Assembly (NCBI GenBank): GCA_963710535.1
Contig: CAVQAW010000003.1
Location: 434,001-498,000, forward strand
DNA from: Pelagihabitans sp963710535
GTDB taxonomy: Bacteria > Bacteroidota > Bacteroidia > Flavobacteriales > Flavobacteriaceae
Length of the DNA: 64,000 nt
Reading direction: 5' to 3'
Within the stretch, counting starts at the first letter, position 1, and each line of letters opens with the position of its first letter. The notes beneath the pieces were generated by a model. The model worked only from the letters and a program-made list of their open reading frames with translations, was not told where the DNA came from and did not search any database. This document shows positions 25,672 through 33,438 of the stretch, in pieces. Made by a program: the position numbers and the translations under genes.

Positions 25672-26523
25672 TTATTTTGCTTCGTGCATGGTAAGCACGG
25701 GTATTTTTGAATGGTAGCCGATTTCCTTGGCCAATGGTTTTGACCATATTTTACCGAAAAGGCCATGTTTTTTATTGATGAAGGCGATCATATCGCTTTC
25801 CCGGCTTTCAACGAATGCACTGATTCCCGTGGGCACCTTCAGATCGCTCATATTGTGAAAACTATGGTTATAGCCTTCCAAAATCGCTTCAAGCAATACC
25901 TTATTGCTCTGTTGGGTTTTGTTCAGATCGGGCTCTTTTACGATGTGCAATACCCTGATAAAGGCTTGATGGTACTTCGCTATTTCCAAAAGATATTGGA
26001 GTTCTTTTCGTTTGAAATTTGATTTGTAGTCGGTCGGAAAAACGATTTCCTTTGGTGCCGAAAAACGCACGTTATCGGGAATGGCCAGGATTGGGCATTG
26101 GGTGACCTGTTCCATGACATTCACGGTATTGGTGCCAAAGATCACGCTTTCGGCCCCAGTATACCCTTTGGTTCCCATGACCACGATGTTGATGTCTTTT
26201 TTGGCAATGGTATCCTTGATGGCATAGAGCAAGGAATTATAGGTAGAAACCTGGTGGATCTTATGCTTGGCATTGTCGTGGTGCAGTTCCAGGATGTCCA
26301 TCAGCTTCTCCAATCTTTCCTCCGATTGCTTTTTCGCAGCTTCATAGGCCATTTCCCCGGGTTCGGGAACCATCATTTGGTTATCGAGCGAAAATCCGTC
26401 TACCTGAAAGGCGTTTAAAAGGTAAAACTCACATTTCTGGTCTTTGTAAAGATCCAATGCATATCTGATCGCGTTCAACGCGTTTTTTGAAAAGTCGGTG
26501 GGTAACAATACTCTTTTGTCCAT
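25672..26523 (-). CDS. Universal stress protein, tandem UspA domains (Usp 1)
   Basis: 283 residues from MDKRVLLPTDFSKNALNAI. First domain (1-145) ends with MGTKGYTGAESVIFGTNT, the G-x2-G-x9-G-T nucleotide-binding motif. The second domain starts near KEIVFPTDYKSNFKRKE and lacks that motif, ending in a pattern shared by usp2-usp8 (KKHGLFGKIWSKPLAKEIGYHSKIPVL). It should bind ATP through one domain only. It heads an operon usp1 - eRF1-like - mscS - ATP-cone nuclease - beta-CASP protein. Confidence 0.9.
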   Translation of the reverse strand: MDKRVLLPTDFSKNALNAIRYALDLYKDQKCEFYLLNAFQVDGFSLDNQMMVPEPGEMAYEAAKKQSEERLEKLMDILELHHDNAKHKIHQVSTYNSLLYAIKDTIAKKDINIVVMGTKGYTGAESVIFGTNTVNVMEQVTQCPILAIPDNVRFSAPKEIVFPTDYKSNFKRKELQYLLEIAKYHQAFIRVLHIVKEPDLNKTQQSNKVLLEAILEGYNHSFHNMSDLKVPTGISAFVESRESDMIAFINKKHGLFGKIWSKPLAKEIGYHSKIPVLTMHEAK

Positions 26524-26552
26524 GATGCGCAAATTTTGAATTTGTTCGGGCA

Positions 26553-26596
26553 TAAAATTAATTTCCCTTTGGTTGAAACGCTATGACAATTATCAG
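26553..26596 (-). promoter_or_regulatory. Operator/promoter 3, usp1 operon
   Basis: ATGACaattATCAG at 26583-26596, overlapping the last bases of usp2, and TAATTTTA at 26560-26553 reverse strand, 29.5 bases from the centre. Leader about 25 bases. Confidence 0.72.
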
Positions 26597-27441
26597 TCGC
26601 TTTCGGGAATTACCAAAAACGGAATGGTAATATTGAACATTATTTTCGTGATTACCGGTTCTCGCAACAGCTTCTCCATAAATCCCAACTTATAGTCGAT
26701 CATCACGAGCATGCCGATGCCCAGACCGTCCAAGAAGGCTTGAATGGCTTCTGTTTTACTGGCAAAACTGGGCAGCCAATGGGTTGAATGGTCCAATGGT
26801 TTCAACTGGTCGAGCAGTAATTTGAGATTCGTTTCCTGCACCTTATCCAATTTTTCTTCCTCATGGATGTGCAATATCCTTACCGCAGCATGGCAGAGAT
26901 GGGCCATATCTTTCAGGGGCTGGATCATTTCGGGTTTCAACGACCTTTTATAATCGGTGGCAAAGGCCAATTCATTGGGCACTATAAATTCAGCTTCCTC
27001 GGGCACGGCCAAAACGGGACATGTTTTAAGGGTAGAGATGGTCTTGGTACTCTTACTTCCCAAAAAGACCGATATGTTGCCGGTGGCGCCCTTATTGCCC
27101 ATCACCACCAAGCCTGCCTTATGCTTGAGCGCGGCCTTCACGATCTCTTCAGTGACATCTCCTTGGGCACTTATCAATTGGTATTGGTGTTTGGGGTTCG
27201 GTTCGTCCAAATTGATACGGTGCATGGTCTCTCGCAGGCCTTCCATGGATTCATCGCGCAACTGTTCCAAAAAGTCTTTTTTTCCCTCGTTCGCGATGCT
27301 TTTGCTTTTCAACGGGGTATGAACGTCATGGGTGTTGAGCAAAAAAAACGTACAGGTTTTGTGCCTGAACAATTTCGAAGCATAAAAAAGGGCATTATAG
27401 GCATTGTTGGAAAAATCGGTAGCGACTACGATATGTTGCAT
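26593..27441 (-). CDS. Universal stress protein, tandem UspA domains (Usp 2)
   Basis: 282 residues, MQHIVVATDFSNNAYNALF. ATP motif in the first domain: MGNKGATGNISVFLGSKS. The second half begins NELAFATDYKRSLKPEM, has no such motif and ends EKLLREPVITKIMFNITIPFLVI. Second gene of the usp3-usp2 transcript, 22 bases after usp3, with no operator of its own. Confidence 0.9.
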   Translation of the reverse strand: MQHIVVATDFSNNAYNALFYASKLFRHKTCTFFLLNTHDVHTPLKSKSIANEGKKDFLEQLRDESMEGLRETMHRINLDEPNPKHQYQLISAQGDVTEEIVKAALKHKAGLVVMGNKGATGNISVFLGSKSTKTISTLKTCPVLAVPEEAEFIVPNELAFATDYKRSLKPEMIQPLKDMAHLCHAAVRILHIHEEEKLDKVQETNLKLLLDQLKPLDHSTHWLPSFASKTEAIQAFLDGLGIGMLVMIDYKLGFMEKLLREPVITKIMFNITIPFLVIPESD

Positions 27442-27463
27442 AATTGTTGGTATTTCTGTTGAT

Positions 27464-28297
27464 TTAAGGAATGACCAAAAAAGGGATGGTGATGTGGAAT
27501 CCTATTTTTTTGATGACCGGTTCAATAAAGAGGCGTTCCATAAAAGTGTGTTTGTTTTTGACCATCGCCAATAAATTCATCGGCTTTTTTGATTGGAAAT
27601 TGTTGATGGCGCCAATGATTTCCTGATTGGGCACTTCGTGGAAAAGATGTGCGATATCACCCAGGATATGATCGAGTTTCGATTTATGGCGGAGTTGGGA
27701 TTCGGTGAGGTCGTAACCCATCGATACATGCATTATCTCCACGCTGGAAAGATGCATTCCTGCAATTTCCAAAAGCATCCGTAACCGTGGTTCGGTATAG
27801 TCTACCTCATAGTCGGTCGGAAATAGGATCTCTTTTGGCTTTTCATACTCAAATTTCGGAGGGATGGCCAATACCGGACATTTGGCCTTCTTCATCACAT
27901 GTACCGTATTCGATCCCAATAACAGTTCTTTGGCACCGGATGCCCCTTGGGTGCCCATGACCACCAGGTCGGCATTTTCATTTTCGGCGGTCTCGAGTAT
28001 TTCATCGACCAAAATGTTGAAGGCGGCATGGATCTTAAAAGTGTGCTTCGGATTCTTGAATTCTTTTTGGAGCTTCGATTGCAGGGCTTCCAGTTGGGTG
28101 GTGGTCTGAGTCTGGTAGATATCTCCCAACCCTATTTGACCCGGACTGTGCAACAGGTATTCCGCCTGGTAAATGGCCGGTGTATAGGTATGCAACAGGT
28201 AAAAGGTGCATTCCTCCCCTTGAAAAAGTCTGAGGGCATAGCGAATGGCATTATGGGCAATTTCTGAAAAATCGGTGGGCAAAATTATTTTCTTCAT
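27464..28297 (-). CDS. Universal stress protein, tandem UspA domains (Usp 3)
   Basis: 278 residues from ATG 28297 (MKKIILPTDFSEIAHNAI). First-domain ATP motif MGTQGASGAKELLLGSNT; second domain from KEILFPTDYEVDYTEPR, degenerate, ending FMERLFIEPVIKKIGFHITI. The in-frame TTG seven codons upstream would put the start too close to the promoter. Divergent from thioredoxin; both share the operator at 28354. Confidence 0.9.
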   Translation of the reverse strand: MKKIILPTDFSEIAHNAIRYALRLFQGEECTFYLLHTYTPAIYQAEYLLHSPGQIGLGDIYQTQTTTQLEALQSKLQKEFKNPKHTFKIHAAFNILVDEILETAENENADLVVMGTQGASGAKELLLGSNTVHVMKKAKCPVLAIPPKFEYEKPKEILFPTDYEVDYTEPRLRMLLEIAGMHLSSVEIMHVSMGYDLTESQLRHKSKLDHILGDIAHLFHEVPNQEIIGAINNFQSKKPMNLLAMVKNKHTFMERLFIEPVIKKIGFHITIPFLVIP

Positions 28298-28323
28298 TTC
28301 CGCATCAATTTTAGACAACGCCT

Positions 28324-28397
28324 TAAAAGTAAAGGGGAAGCGGATAGCCCGCTATGATATCGATCAGTTTTGGATTTGGCCAATTTTTTTAAATTGC
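28324..28397. promoter_or_regulatory. Operator 4, shared by usp3-usp2 (reverse) and thioredoxin (forward)
   Basis: One palindrome ATGATatcgATCAG at 28354-28367. On the reverse strand TACTTTTA (28331-28324) and on the forward strand TAAATTGC (28390-28397) each begin 29.5 bases from its centre, so a single dimer could serve both promoters. Confidence 0.7.
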
Positions 28398-28416
28398 CTG
28401 CCTAAATTGAATATCC

Positions 28417-28716
28417 ATGAAAAGTAGTTTCCGAAAGATTATCGACTCCGAGACCCCTGTTCTGGTCGATTTTTTTGCCGAATGGTGCGGGCCCTGTAAA
28501 ATGTTGGCCCCCATCCTCAAACAAGTAAAGGATGACATGGGCGACGGACTAAAAATCGTAAAGATCGATGTGGACAAGAACCAGGACCTTGCCGAAAAAT
28601 ATCAGGTACGCGGGGTGCCTACCATGCTACTTTTCAAAAATGGAAAACAGGTATGGCGCCAATCGGGGGTATTGCAGAAGAACGATATCATCAATGTGGT
28701 TCGATCCATGGCTTGA
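28417..28716 (+). CDS. trxA: Thioredoxin
   Basis: 99 residues, slightly short for thioredoxin because the first helix is trimmed. Active site FFAEWCGPCKMLAP, cis-proline in VRGVPTMLLFKNGK. A general disulfide reductase in the cytosol; no signal peptide. Its promoter shares operator 4 with the divergent usp genes, which places it in the stress regulon. Its stop lies 18 bases from the convergent usp4 stop. Confidence 0.93.
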   Translation: MKSSFRKIIDSETPVLVDFFAEWCGPCKMLAPILKQVKDDMGDGLKIVKIDVDKNQDLAEKYQVRGVPTMLLFKNGKQVWRQSGVLQKNDIINVVRSMA

Positions 28717-28733
28717 GAAGGCCATGTCAATTG

Positions 28734-29573
28734 TTATTCATGCAGGACCAGAAAGGGTACCTTCACATGATAGCTTATTTCCTCAATTCGTGGTTTGAAC
28801 AAGATCCTTTGTAGAAAATTCAAATTCTTTGCCACCATCGCGATCATATCGATCTCCCTGCTTTGGGTGAAGTATTGAACGGCAACCGAAAGGTTTTTGC
28901 CATCGACATGGTGGAAACTCAGTTCGTAGGGCTTGAAAAAATCTTGAAGCAGGTTTTTGTTCCGCTGCTGCTCCAAATCAAGATCGGCATCTTTGTTCGA
29001 CATGTAAAGAATCCGCAAGGCAGCTTTGGTGGTCGCCACCATTTCTTCGAGGGAATTCAACACATTCTGGCTATAAGTCAATCGATAATCGGTCGGAAAT
29101 GCAATTTCCTTGGGTTGGCGATACTTTGCATCTTGGGGAATAGCCAAAAGCGGGCATTTCACCTTGGTCATGACTGCCGCGGTGTTGCTCCCCAACGATA
29201 TCTTCTTGAAACCCGTAGCGCCCTTGGTACCCATAAGCACGATGTCGATCTGCTGTGCCCGAATCATCTCCCTGATGGTTTCAATGAAAAAGGCGTAAGC
29301 GGTATGTGTTACGAAGATGTGGTTGTTATCGTTGGGCAGTGCTTCGATCCGATGCAGCAGCTTCCCCAACTGTTCCTTGCTCTTTTTTAAGACCTGTTCT
29401 TCAACGGCCTTCGCTGTCCTGAGCATCGGCTTCTTATCCCTGGTATTGGAAAGCAGCGGGTTTACATGCAATAAATGAATGGTACATGGGCGCCCTTTAT
29501 ATAGTTCCAAGCCATATTTTAGAGCGTTCCACGCATTTTCGGAGAAATCGGTCGGAACGAGAATTGCAGTCAT
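28734..29573 (-). CDS. Universal stress protein, tandem UspA domains (Usp 4)
   Basis: 280 residues from ATG 29573 (MTAILVPTDFSENAWNALKY). ATP motif MGTKGATGFKKISLGSNT in domain one. The second domain from KEIAFPTDYRLTYSQNV lacks it and ends NLNFLQRILFKPRIEEISYH, close to the end of usp8. It has its own operator (5), with a leader of about 114 bases. Confidence 0.9.
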   Translation of the reverse strand: MTAILVPTDFSENAWNALKYGLELYKGRPCTIHLLHVNPLLSNTRDKKPMLRTAKAVEEQVLKKSKEQLGKLLHRIEALPNDNNHIFVTHTAYAFFIETIREMIRAQQIDIVLMGTKGATGFKKISLGSNTAAVMTKVKCPLLAIPQDAKYRQPKEIAFPTDYRLTYSQNVLNSLEEMVATTKAALRILYMSNKDADLDLEQQRNKNLLQDFFKPYELSFHHVDGKNLSVAVQYFTQSREIDMIAMVAKNLNFLQRILFKPRIEEISYHVKVPFLVLHE

Positions 29574-29691
29574 AAAACCTTTCAATATTAAATTGGATAC
29601 CATCACCAATTGGATCTACGCACGTAGTCTTTCAGATAACGGTTTTGCACAATCCTGGTAGTTCTGCCAGCAAGAAAATGGGTGTAAAATC

Positions 29692-29735
29692 CAAAAATAG
29701 TGGCAATCGATGCCTCATCAAATGATTTTGCTCAT
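29692..29735 (-). promoter_or_regulatory. Operator/promoter 5, usp4
   Basis: ATGATtttgCTCAT at 29722-29735 (one half-site position off consensus) and a perfect TATTTTTG at 29699-29692, 29.5 bases from the centre. The exact spacing makes the weaker palindrome credible. The surrounding 311-base gap (29574-29884) otherwise holds only operator 6. Confidence 0.65.
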
Positions 29736-29819
29736 ATCCTAAAATCAAAATTGCGACATCGAACGCAAAGAAGATTACAGTATTGAACCATATTGCCATC
29801 ATAAAATTGGAAGCCCTAT

Positions 29820-29863
29820 ATGATCAAAATCATTTGTCTAATTTTTAGTTCCCCTTATTTTTG
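29820..29863 (+). promoter_or_regulatory. Operator/promoter 6, paralogue C - dnaJ - cbpM operon
   Basis: Perfect palindrome ATGATcaaaATCAT at 29820-29833 and perfect TATTTTTG at 29856-29863, spacing 29.5. Transcription would begin near 29868, after the TTG at 29861, which supports the ATG at 29885. Confidence 0.8.
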
Positions 29864-29884
29864 GGACCAATCAAAAAAAATCTA

Positions 29885-30292
29885 ATGGAACAATCGGTCA
29901 ACGGCCCTGTACAGATCCAATATGAAATGGCCATGGAATGGATTTCTGAACTTTCGCTCTATAAAGATGAAATGCAATTTTTAAAACGGCTGATCGACCG
30001 CTATTACCTTGAAGTGGTGAAGCTTGAAAACCTGGACGAAATTCGGGAAGAGGTGATGCAGCTGCAAGACTTGGGCCATGCCAATAAATCGTTGTTGAAG
30101 GAAGTGAGCCAGTATCGCGACCGACTTACGCTTTTCATAGATCGACCCAAAGATTCGGTATCGCCCGAACTGGAAAGCACCCATAGACTTCTTCAAAAAA
30201 AAATGGCTACCTTCAAATTGCGTTTCCATTCGGTCAAACAAGAGATATTCGGCATTGCGAACAGCGTTTTGGAGAAAATGAAAGCGCGATAA
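29885..30292 (+). CDS. Helical protein, paralogue C of a four-member local family
   Basis: 135 residues from ATG 29885. Core EWISELSLYKDEMQFLKRLI, matching W-x-S-x-L-x-x-x-x-D-E-x-x-F-L-x-x-L. Predicted helices throughout, no signal or membrane segment, no catalytic motif. It heads an operon with a DnaJ-type co-chaperone and its CbpM modulator, which suggests a link to protein quality control. Carries its own operator (6). Confidence 0.72.
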   Translation: MEQSVNGPVQIQYEMAMEWISELSLYKDEMQFLKRLIDRYYLEVVKLENLDEIREEVMQLQDLGHANKSLLKEVSQYRDRLTLFIDRPKDSVSPELESTHRLLQKKMATFKLRFHSVKQEIFGIANSVLEKMKAR

Positions 30293-30309
30293 AATAATAT
30301 GAGCTGAAC

Positions 30310-31209
30310 GTGGAGTATATCGATTATTATAAGGTTTTGGGGATAACTAAAAACGCCTCGGAAAGCGATATCAAAAAAGCCTATCGCAAACTGGCCCGTA
30401 AATACCATCCCGATGTCAACCCGAACGACAAAGGCGCGGAAGCCAAATTCAAGCAGATCAACGAGGCGAATGAGGTTTTGAGCAATGCGGAAAACCGTAA
30501 AAAATATGATCAATACGGTAAAGACTGGCAACATGCCGAAGCCTTCGAAAAAGCAAGAGAAGCCGACCAATCGAGGGGCCGAAAAAGTGGGGGACAACCC
30601 TTTGGCGGAGGCTTTTCGGGGGGCGATTTCTCCGATTTTTTTGAATCGATGTTCGGTGGAGGCGGTGCCTATTCCGGACAAAGGCAGGTAAAATTCCGGG
30701 GGCAGGATTTCAATGCCGAACTGCGGTTGCCATTGCGCGATGTCTACACCACCCAAAAACAGACCCTGACGGTCAACGACAAGAAAATTCGAATCACCAT
30801 TCCCGCAGGGATAGAAAATGGACAGACCATCAAAATCAAAGGTCACGGCGGACCCGGCCGCAACGGGGGTCCGAACGGAGATCTTTATATCACTTTTTCC
30901 ATAGAGAACAACACGCCGTTCAAAAGGGATGGCAATCACCTTTACCGCACGGTCGATCTAGATCTTTACACCGCGGTGCTGGGCGGGGAAATCACGGTTG
31001 ATACCTTTGATGGGAAGGCCAAGCTAAAGGTGAAACCGGGGACCCAGAACGGCACAAAAATCAAATTGAAGGATAAAGGATTCCCTATTTATAAAAAAGA
31101 AGGGAGCCACGGTGACCTATATATTACCTACCAACTTAAAATACCGACCCAACTCAGCGATCGGGAAAAAGAACTCTTCACGGAATTGGCCCAGCTAAAA
31201 AAAGCATAG
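30310..31209 (+). CDS. cbpA: DnaJ-family co-chaperone, CbpA type
   Basis: 299 residues from a GTG start. J domain 1-70 with YHPDVN (HPD about residues 33-35), a Gly/Phe-rich linker (GGQPFGGGFSGGDFSDFFESMFGGGG), and the C-terminal substrate domains (RITIPAGIENGQTIKIKGHGG, DLYITYQLKIPTQLSDREKELF). No zinc-finger cysteines, so class B/CbpA rather than DnaJ. It delivers clients to DnaK. The cbpM gene follows after 3 bases, the classical pair. Confidence 0.92.
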   Translation: MEYIDYYKVLGITKNASESDIKKAYRKLARKYHPDVNPNDKGAEAKFKQINEANEVLSNAENRKKYDQYGKDWQHAEAFEKAREADQSRGRKSGGQPFGGGFSGGDFSDFFESMFGGGGAYSGQRQVKFRGQDFNAELRLPLRDVYTTQKQTLTVNDKKIRITIPAGIENGQTIKIKGHGGPGRNGGPNGDLYITFSIENNTPFKRDGNHLYRTVDLDLYTAVLGGEITVDTFDGKAKLKVKPGTQNGTKIKLKDKGFPIYKKEGSHGDLYITYQLKIPTQLSDREKELFTELAQLKKA

Positions 31210-31212
31210 GTT

Positions 31213-31503
31213 ATGGATATTTATGAAAACATCGCCTTAAGTGAATTTTGCAACAGTCATGGCATTAGCCCTCAATTCGTGCTGCAATGGCACGAGTATG
31301 GTCTCATTGAAATCATCCATGAAGCCCAGACCCCATATATCCATCATGAGGAACTGCCCAAAGCAGAACGGATCATACGTCTCCATACCGAACTCGACAT
31401 CAACTTGGAGGGCATCGAGGTGATACAACAACTGTTGCACCGTATCAACGGGATGCAGGAGGAAATAAATCTGCTGAGAAACAAGCTCCGACGTTTCGAA
31501 TAA
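31213..31503 (+). CDS. cbpM: Chaperone modulator CbpM (MerR-like fold)
   Basis: 96 residues. IALSEFCNSHGISPQFVLQWHEYGLIEI is the MerR-type winged helix, and INLEGIEVIQQLLHRINGMQEEINLLR the following helical arm (residues shown in part). In E. coli CbpM binds the J domain of CbpA and inhibits it. Position immediately after cbpA supports the same role. Confidence 0.85.
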   Translation: MDIYENIALSEFCNSHGISPQFVLQWHEYGLIEIIHEAQTPYIHHEELPKAERIIRLHTELDINLEGIEVIQQLLHRINGMQEEINLLRNKLRRFE

Positions 31504-31510
31504 GGGGCCC

Positions 31511-31554
31511 ATGACGGAAATCATGTCTTGCCATAATTGTCCGAACTACCTTTG
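31511..31554 (+). promoter_or_regulatory. Operator/promoter 7, paralogue D
   Basis: ATGACggaaATCAT at 31511-31524 and perfect TACCTTTG at 31547-31554, spacing 29.5. Leader about 31 bases. Confidence 0.78.
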
Positions 31555-31589
31555 AAAGACAGTTATTTTTTCACTTAAATTCGAATGTG

Positions 31590-32039
31590 ATGAATGAATA
31601 TAGAATGCGTCCAAAAGACAGCTATTTACAAAATTCACAGTGGCAAGAACTTTATGTTTTGACCCAACATTGGAAATCGGATCTGCTTTTTTACAAAGAC
31701 GATTTGAAGTTCCTTCACCATTTACTTGACAAATATTTTATTTGGATTACCAAAACGGAGAATTTGAAAGCGGTACAGACCATTGGCCAGAATATACTTG
31801 AAGATACTTTGGCCTGCGATAAACTGCTGAATCGATTGGATAAACATTTGGCACAGCTCGCGCGCCTTATCGATGATTCCACAAAATTCAACACCAAGGT
31901 ATTTCGTGCCGAGCATGAGGAATTGGAAGATGAGATCGCAGCATTCATCAAAAGTGTACGCGTCAACCGAAAAGAGCTTTTTAAGTTGACCGAATTTGTG
32001 GTCGACAGCGAGCGCTTGGAGCATTTGTTGGAACGCTAG
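31590..32039 (+). CDS. Helical protein, paralogue D of a four-member local family
   Basis: 149 residues from ATG 31590 (a GTG lies one codon earlier). Core HWKSDLLFYKDDLKFLHHLL; the second half is a long charged amphipathic helix region (EHEELEDEIAAFIKSVRVNRKEL). No known domain, cytosolic. Own operator (7) although it follows the cbpM gene by only 87 bases. Its stop overlaps the convergent glucokinase gene by 4 bases. Confidence 0.72.
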   Translation: MNEYRMRPKDSYLQNSQWQELYVLTQHWKSDLLFYKDDLKFLHHLLDKYFIWITKTENLKAVQTIGQNILEDTLACDKLLNRLDKHLAQLARLIDDSTKFNTKVFRAEHEELEDEIAAFIKSVRVNRKELFKLTEFVVDSERLEHLLER

Positions 32040-33010
32040 GCTTTGGTTTTGGAGCGATCGTTCTGCTGCCATGCCAAGGCAGCGGGACCCAAAACCGCAC
32101 TTGCGCCCGGAAGGTCGGAAATCATGACCTTGATTTTGCCCTTGTAGGCCTTGAACAGGTTTTTTTCCATACTGGTGACTACGGGATCTAAAAGGATGGC
32201 CCCGGCCTTGCTGAGTCCCCCGCTCAAAATAAAAGCCTCGGGATCGAGGTGGGCGGCGGTGTCCGCCATTTTACTGCCCAAGACAGAGGCGGTTTTTTCG
32301 AACGCCTTCAAGGCGACCACATCCCCTTCCAGAGCGGCGTTGGCTATTGTTTCCCCAGTCATTTCATCATAGCTTATCTGCCGCATTAAGGAGTCATCGG
32401 TCATTTCGGCCAGCAGCTCAAAAACCGTCCTTTTAATGCCGGTTACCGACGCATAGGTCTCCAAGCAGCCCTGAAGTCCGCATTTACAGTTACGGCCGTT
32501 GGGATCTACGTTCACATGGCCGATTTCCCCCGCCATGCCGTGGGCTCCTCTTAAAATTTCGCCATTGGCGATGATACCGCTGCCCAGTCCGGTACCCAAG
32601 GTCAGGATCACAAAATCTTTCATATTTTTTCCCGACCCGAAATACAGTTCGCCCAAGGCGGCGGCGTTGGCATCATTGGCAATATGTACCGGCAATCCAA
32701 ATAGTTTTTCGATTTCAGTGACCAAAGGCACCATTTCGCCCCAACGAAAATTCACTGGATGTTCCATATGCCCGGTCAAATAATTGGCATTGGGGGCGCC
32801 AACCCCGATCGATATCAGCCTATCATTGTCATGGAGGGCGTTTTTGAGCAGCCCTACTTCCATTTCCAATTTTTTCAAAAAATCCCCAAAATCCGCATTT
32901 GCCCCGGTCTTATAGACGGTGTTTCTAAGGATGGTTCCTTCCGCATCCACCAGTCCAATTTTGGTAAAAGTACCCCCGATATCAATGCCTATGACATATT
33001 TTTTGACCAT
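32036..33010 (-). CDS. ROK-family sugar kinase (glucokinase-like)
   Basis: 324 residues from ATG 33010. Phosphate loop GIDIGGTFTKIGLVD at 8-22, catalytic aspartate D113 in ANDANAA, and the ROK zinc site H165 plus C175-x-C177-x4-C182 (CKCGLQGCLE). Complete and free of an N-terminal DNA-binding domain, so it is an enzyme, probably glucokinase. It feeds glycolysis, the same direction as the PfkB kinase and lactate dehydrogenase of the regulon. Divergent from the 89-residue gene with a shared operator. Confidence 0.9.
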   Translation of the reverse strand: MVKKYVIGIDIGGTFTKIGLVDAEGTILRNTVYKTGANADFGDFLKKLEMEVGLLKNALHDNDRLISIGVGAPNANYLTGHMEHPVNFRWGEMVPLVTEIEKLFGLPVHIANDANAAALGELYFGSGKNMKDFVILTLGTGLGSGIIANGEILRGAHGMAGEIGHVNVDPNGRNCKCGLQGCLETYASVTGIKRTVFELLAEMTDDSLMRQISYDEMTGETIANAALEGDVVALKAFEKTASVLGSKMADTAAHLDPEAFILSGGLSKAGAILLDPVVTSMEKNLFKAYKGKIKVMISDLPGASAVLGPAALAWQQNDRSKTKA

Positions 33011-33033
33011 TCGATTCCCATTTTTTTGAATTA

Positions 33034-33107
33034 CAAACCAAGTTAAAATAAAAAAGCACACACATGACCCAAGTCATTTTAAAGACGTCACCCTTTTCCT
33101 AACTTTA
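33034..33107. promoter_or_regulatory. Operator 8, shared by glucokinase (reverse) and the 89-residue gene (forward)
   Basis: Perfect palindrome ATGACccaaGTCAT at 33064-33077. TTGGTTTG (33041-33034, reverse) and TAACTTTA (33100-33107, forward) each begin 29.5 bases from its centre. Confidence 0.75.
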
Positions 33108-33128
33108 CATCACCCAGAAAACACACCC

Positions 33129-33398
33129 ATGAAAGCAACCGCAAAAATTGAAGATTTAAAATCGATCGAATCGCAGAATACCATCATCAGAAACCTCAGC
33201 CGCATCATGGATATCAGGATTATCGACATCGATATCATAAGGGGTATGGTTTCCTTTCTCTATGACAGCCCCGGTTGTTTTGAAAAGGTAAAACAGGAAC
33301 TTCGCAGAATCGGTCATCCCATAACCGATTATAGTTTTACCGCCCCGAACTCCAACAAATGGGTACATGGCGATTTCACATCGGACATCGCAATCTAA
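33129..33398 (+). CDS. Small protein with HMA-like (ferredoxin-like) fold, no CxxC
   Basis: 89 residues, not a known characterised family. IMDIRIIDIDIIRGMVSFLYDSPGCFEKVKQELRR (about 27-61) has the beta-alpha-beta spacing of heavy-metal-associated domains, and the C terminus GHPITDYSF adds a strand, but the metal-binding cysteine pair is absent. Possibly a regulatory or partner domain. Regulated by operator 8. Confidence 0.6.
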   Translation: MKATAKIEDLKSIESQNTIIRNLSRIMDIRIIDIDIIRGMVSFLYDSPGCFEKVKQELRRIGHPITDYSFTAPNSNKWVHGDFTSDIAI

Positions 33399-33438
33399 CT
33401 TGATTTTTTCTTCAGCTTATCTTAATCAAGGCCCGCTT

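Noticed and set aside
29981..30939. Long reverse frames opposite paralogue C and cbpA (up to 248 residues)
   Set aside because: They are shadows of the forward genes, which have clear J-domain and family motifs.
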